Source of the DNA: Haematococcus lacustris
Lineage: Eukaryota > Chlorophyta > Chlorophyceae > Chlamydomonadales > Haematococcaceae
Assembly (NCBI GenBank): GCA_030144725.1
Contig: JASKMD010000024.1
Location: 5,927,897 to 5,991,896, forward strand
DNA length: 64,000 nucleotides
Direction of reading: 5' to 3'
The first letter of the stretch is position 1. Each line of letters opens with the position of its first letter. The notes under the pieces were generated by a model. The model saw nothing but the letters and a program-made list of their open reading frames with translations. It did not search any database and was not told the DNA's origin. Positions 55,696 to 64,000 of the stretch are shown here, in pieces. Position numbers and translations under genes: made by a program.

Positions 55696-56717
55696 ATGTC
55701 CACCCTACGATGCGACCCCTGCGACTCTTCGCCCAGTTGCGAGCCCGAGTGCTGCTGGATATGCCTGGCGGGACACAGCCTGGACAACCCGCTGGTGCAA
55801 GGCTGCAAGTGTCCTCGGCTCGTTCACCAAACCTGTCTCGCGCGGTGCGTGCCTGGCTATGCACTGCTGCCAGCGTCGCAGCCTGTGCCCACTGCGAGGC
55901 CCTTCGCCTGCTCTGGCACCTGACACGCCCTGCGCTCACCGCCGATGTCTCCATGGCTGACGGCTGGTACCGCATGCGGTGCTTTTGCTGCGCGCTCAGG
56001 TGGCAAATTCAGTCGGTGGGCAAGGCGGAGGAGCGGCAGTGCCGATTCTGCCACGAGACGCTCCCGGACTGGAGCCTGAGTCTGCTGCCCGAGCAGGCCC
56101 GCGCCTCAGCCCCAGTGGCGGTCATGGCCGTGGTGTACAACAGCCAGGTGTACAAGGTGCCTGTCAAGCCGGTGAGTCAAGGTACAAGGTGCCTGTCAAA
56201 CCAGCCCACCACCACCCTCACTGGCCAGGCTGGCACCGAGGGTGAGTAGTAGCTGGGAGGTGCTTGAGCTTGGCTGCCAGCGGCCAGAGCAAGGGACCCA
56301 GCAACCATCACCTCAGTTGCCTGCAGTGGCCAGCAGGTAGCAGCAGGGCACTGTGGCTGAGACTGACATGCGGCCCGTGTCAGCTGCAGGCTTGACACCT
56401 GTATCCTCCAGCCCTCTGGCCCAGTGCTGCTGCTGACCCTGCTGCTGCTGCCGCCCTGTGTGGTGCAGGGCCCTGACGGCGAGGCTGCGTTCAAGGCCGC
56501 GGTGAAGAGCCTGTTTGGCTTTGCCCACGACATGGACTTTGATGTCACCTTTGAAGTCAAACTGCCCAGCGTCCCGGGCTGCAGCCTTCCCGCCACCGGC
56601 AACAACAGCAGCCTGGTGCTGCGTGGCCTGAACCAGTTTGGCGCAGCCGCCACCTGCGCCCAGGCCAGTGCGGTGGCGCGGGCCATGGCCAGCGAGGAGG
56701 CCACTGTGACCCAGTAG
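55696..56717 (+). CDS. RING-CH (RINGv) zinc-finger protein (3 exons, 189 aa)
   Basis: Probable E3 ubiquitin ligase of the RING-CH type. Exons 55696-55844, 56000-56171, 56469-56717; GT-AG, phases agree. Domain at residues about 16-70: CCWICLAG, then GCKCPRLVHQTCLAR (C-x-C, H-x2-C) and, after the first intron, WQIQSVGKAEERQCRFC with the last C-x2-C, followed by LPDW as usual in this family. The C-terminal half (about residues 110-189), DMDFDVTFEVKLPSVPG to LVLRGLNQFGAAATCAQASA, is a compact domain I could not name. No transmembrane segment is seen, unlike MARCH proteins. A 21-base piece at the end of exon 2 (56150-56170) is repeated inside intron 2 (56182-56202). Confidence 0.85.
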
Positions 56718-58093
56718 CGGGCTGGTGGCTGTGCCAGGGCGGCAGGGGCGGCCTGACTGCATGCAGCGCCACCTGCTGCCAAGAGGCAGGGCCTGTGCTG
56801 CCATTGCCAGCCCAACCTTAGCCCTCTGCTTAGCTTCACCTGTCGTTAATAGCTGGCCGACATGGCTGCTTGTAGTCTAATGCAGCAGCAGCCATGCAGT
56901 GGGATGTCTCAGCAGTGTACCTGCTGGCAGCACACTGGGCACCCCTGGCAGCTGCTTCTGGCAAGCTGGCACCCATGCCTATGCAGCATGTAGAAGACGT
57001 GGCAGCATGCCCAGGTCTTGCTGCGCTGCTGTGCGGGCTGCTGGCCTGCCCTGGCAGCTGCTCACCATGCTGCCGCACAGCATGAACTCAATGCGTTTAT
57101 AGTGTCCGGCATTGCCAGGCTAGCTGTGTTTGCTGATGTGCAGCAACAAGGCCGTGCCAGCATCACTGCTGGGCTGCCTGCTTGTGTCGTAATGGGAGCA
57201 TTGAATGTTTCGGCTAAACAGCACCCAACCAGGCTGAAGCAGGCCTTCCTAGCCATTTGTCATCTGTGATAAAAGCATGTGCATTCAGATCTGTGCAGCA
57301 TTGGCTGGCTAGTGCTAGTGCTGTTTTGATAGTAACTAGTGCTGTTTTGATAGGGCAGGCGACTGAGATGCATTGGTTTGCAGGGACACGGAAGTGAGGT
57401 GGCCTGGCTGGCCATGGCTTGCATGTCGGATGCTGGCTGGCTGCAGTGACCCTGACTGAGCACCCAGACTGAGCACTGGGGGCCGCTGGGCTGCTGGGCC
57501 TGAGGGTGTGGAGTATGGCTGGAGGCCAACCAGGGGAGGGGAGTGTGCGGGGCTGGGAGGGAGTCCAGGTGGGGTTGCTGGCCTGCTGTGGGCGTAGGCT
57601 GTGTTGAGTGGCTGTGAGTGATGACTGGTCGTTGTGTTCAGCTCAGGCCAGGCCATGGGCATGTAAGACCATCTGCCTTGCCTTTAGTGTGGTCTGTGTC
57701 ACGCCTGGCTCCAGCTTGCTCACGCCTTAGCCTCCAGCAATCTGTGACAGTCGAGGGTGGAGTAACACCCAACAAACTGCGAACTTGCATCTGTGGGCAT
57801 ACGATACCAGCGGGCTCCTTTGTCTTGGACACGCTCAGCAGCAGGTGGAACCACATGGTGCGGTAGTCAAGGCCTGGGAGTACAGCTTGGCTGACATTGC
57901 CACTCACCGAAGTGGCCAGCGAGGAGGCCATTATGACTAAGCAACTGATGTTGCCACTCACCGAAACTATGCGACCCGACCAAACCTACGAGTTAAGCTC
58001 TGCAACTTTGCACGCAGGTAGATGGCAGGTAGGGGGGTGTAAGCTTCAGAGGAGCCAGTTTCATAACCAGTCATGGTGGGGAGTTGACGGCGT
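56718..58093. other. Region without a supported gene
   Basis: At about 57910-57940 a stretch GTGGCCAGCGAGGAGGCC resembles the end of RING-CH exon 3 (ATGGCCAGCGAGGAGGCC), hinting at a small local duplication. The strings GTTGCCACTCACCGAA-type repeat nearby (57894, 57948). Confidence 0.35.
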
Positions 58094-58675
58094 TTGACTA
58101 GTTTGACGGCGTCAACCTGCCACTGCAACATGCCATTCCAGGTCAAACATGCCAGCTGGTGCCGAATGCCCAGTGCCCAGTGCCCAGTGCTTCAGCTCCT
58201 CAGGGGGCGCAAGGGCCTGCGCTTGGTCTTGGCATTGCAACATGGGACGGGGTCACAAAACGTAGGTGAGAGTGCCAATGGTAAGGAGGGGGGCCAGGGC
58301 CAGATGCTGATGACTGCCCCCCGTGTGACCTGCTGCGTGCCATGGCCCCAGTCCTTCCCAGGTTGTCACGCTCATTGTGTGTCTTGCGGCAGGAGCAGGA
58401 GGCAGCCATTGAGTCCCAGCAACGCAGGCATTGGCACCCGGGGTGGGTGGGGGGCCAAGGCCGTGCTGCAGGCCTGCCGCAAGGTGGTGGAGAGGCCCAA
58501 CAGCGGCAAGCCAACAGACAGGGTGGAAGGCAAGGTAGTGACTGTGGATGATTTCTGCACCAGCCGGGTCAGCTCAGCTTTGAACAGCCCCCAGCCAAGA
58601 GGAGGAGCTGGACCGCAGCAAGCCCACCAGGCCTGGAGGCCTCATCATAGCGGTCCTTCCGGGTTCTGCGGCTGA
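58094..58675 (+). pseudogene. Second Fanzor fragment (region before the zinc ribbon)
   Basis: The open frame contains NAGIGTRGGWGAKAVLQAC followed by RKVVERPNSGKPTDRVEGK and KVVTVDDFCTSRVSSALN. In TnpB/Fanzor proteins a block V-x-V-D-x-F-x-TS-x-x-(C/S)S precedes the zinc ribbon and RuvC-III; the first half resembles that block in algal Fanzors as I remember them. It ends in Pro/Gly-rich sequence with no zinc-ribbon or DRD motif here. It is on the opposite strand and 3 kb away from the DRD-containing fragment, so they may be two relics or one rearranged copy. Confidence 0.55.
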
Positions 58676-59534
58676 GGTGCGGAGGTGGGCCGGCCTCATC
58701 CAGCACCTGCAGCAAACGAGTACCGTTGTTACCCGTCAATCGGCAACCCAGTGAACTAGTAAAAACAGATATGCAAGTACCATGTGTGCAAGTTCAAACA
58801 TGGCAGTGTGTGGTGCACGGACCATCATCGGCGGGCAGGTTCGACGGTGGGCGCCAACGCCTTCTGACTGGACATAAATGATGCTCCGTCAACGGATCGC
58901 CGTCACCAGCAAAACATCTTGTGGTCGCTGGTTGCCCTTGGCGCCCCTCAAAACCACGTCTACGAGGCTGGGAGTCTTCGCAGTCCATGCCGCAGCCCGT
59001 GAGGACGTGCTGCTGAGGAGGTAGGCCAGGCCAGGTTGAGTAGGCAGTCCATGAGTGGGTGCACATGCCCAACAAGGCCCTGTCGTGCAAGTGGCAGCGA
59101 TAGCCAGCTGCAGTGACTAGCTCCCTCATCCAGGGGACGTGTGTAAGCAAGAGCAGTAGGAGCTCAAGCTAGTGATGGAGGCGCACATACCAGATAGGTT
59201 GAGCTGGAGCGTACTAGGCCACGCTAGCAGTTAGCCATCACAGTCATACACCTGCGGCCTATGTTTATCGCAAGTTTTGCTGCATTTTGAAAGGTTGTAT
59301 TCATCCAAAAGCTGGCTGTCAGCGGAGCAGGCCAGAGCAGATCCGACCAAAGCAGAGCAGCCACAGCTATCACTCTTCCTGTGTTGAAGCAGCCAGAGGG
59401 CTGTAGGAGGGTTCAGACGCTGAGAAGGTTGCTCGCATCCTGGCCCACTCTCTTGAGCCTGTTGCTGTCCAGCTCATGATGCTCAAGGAGCCAGCTTGCC
59501 CTCACCGCCATGCTTCTTGGTGCCTGCTTTGCAG
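58676..59534. other. Region upstream of the first recognised Hsp33 exon
   Basis: Should contain the Hsp33 start and transit-peptide exon, but none could be identified with confidence. Confidence 0.4.
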
Positions 59535-63556
<4,022 letters not shown>

Positions 63557-64000
63557 GTGGGTGGCTGCTGGGCACTGCACACCATGCTCCCATGGTCATC
63601 AGTGACGGGCAACCCAGATTATATCTACCTAGAGTATGTAAGTAAATAATTGAATGGAAGTAGAATGGCAGAGGATTCTTTTATATTGTTTTAATTCCTA
63701 GCAACACCTAGCAATATTATTTTTATTCCTAGCAACACCTCTTCCTAGCAGCACAGTGGCTCAATCACTCTGAACACTTTGAGCCCTAGCACAAGTCATT
63801 CCCCAGTCGCCCATCACTGATGGTCACAACTGGTAGGGGTGGCTGGGCTTATGCCAAGTCTACTCCCCGCCAAAGAAGACTGTTTGTGGAGGAGTAGATT
63901 GTACGCAAATCAGCACACTCGTCGAGGCGGCTGCTCTGTGTGTTGCACTTGTGCAGTGTTGCTGTTGCATAGTGTCACCTGTGCCATGTTTGCTGTGTCC
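63557..64000. other. Right edge, presumably Hsp33 intron
   Basis: AT-richer sequence with a direct repeat of TTATTCCTAGCAACACCT-type units (63690-63745). No further Hsp33 exon was recognised. Confidence 0.4.

Noticed and set aside
54710..58675. A functional RNA-guided nuclease locus
   Set aside because: Only two separated fragments are present, in opposite orientation and without the first two RuvC blocks together with the zinc ribbon; they are relics.

Overview
The window is nuclear DNA of a green alga. Evidence: GC-rich genes split by many GT-AG introns, strong CAG/CTG bias with long Gln and Ala runs, very long G/C-rich micro- and minisatellites, a protein set typical of Chlamydomonadales, and remnants of Fanzor (eukaryotic TnpB-like) proteins. 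The degenerate Fanzor C-terminus and the repeat landscape look most like Haematococcus; this species-level guess is inference from memory of the family, not a database result. A 500-base run of N at 7122-7621 is an assembly gap.

Layout. 1-2900: 3' part of a Copia-type element that keeps only gag and protease. 3759-7110 (-): an unidentified multi-exon, low-complexity, probably nuclear protein whose 5' end lies in the gap. 7895-10138 (+): C-terminal part of a CocE/NonD-type hydrolase gene, broken by a 636-bp hAT-type MITE. 10325-14581: a complete 4.26-kb DNA transposon with 8-bp target duplication, a 637-codon transposase ORF and a second zinc-finger ORF. 15204-18801 (+): LST8, the WD40 subunit of TOR complexes (5 exons). 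19337-23273 (-): PEX2, peroxisomal RING E3 (6 exons). 24044-25693 (+): leucine-rich-repeat protein. 27595-28971: transposon-derived remnant. 29395-29959: truncated LRR pseudogene carrying a 374-bp MITE derived from the 4.26-kb transposon. 30089-33874 (+): mitochondrial succinyl-CoA ligase beta subunit (9 exons). 33868-40702: a duplicated 3' flank of that gene, separated by about 74 copies of a 27-bp minisatellite and split by a 1015-bp hAT element with a BED-like zinc finger. 41040-43180 (+): poorly resolved gene; 43396-45177 (-): Gln/Pro/His-rich protein. 47031-48177: (GGGGC)n array next to a hAT transposase remnant (48239-49436). 50390-53491 (-): aquaporin with two NPA motifs (8 exons). 54710-55090 (-) and 58094-58675 (+): Fanzor fragments. 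55696-56717 (+): RING-CH protein (3 exons). 59535-63556 (+): Hsp33-type redox chaperone, running off the right edge.

The host genes are unrelated housekeeping functions (TOR signalling, peroxisome import, TCA cycle, water/solute transport, chaperone) with no operon-like logic. The distinctive content is the mobile-element layer: one intact-looking DNA transposon together with its own deletion derivative, two hAT elements with exact 8-bp duplications, Fanzor relics, and minisatellite expansions at duplication junctions and inside introns.
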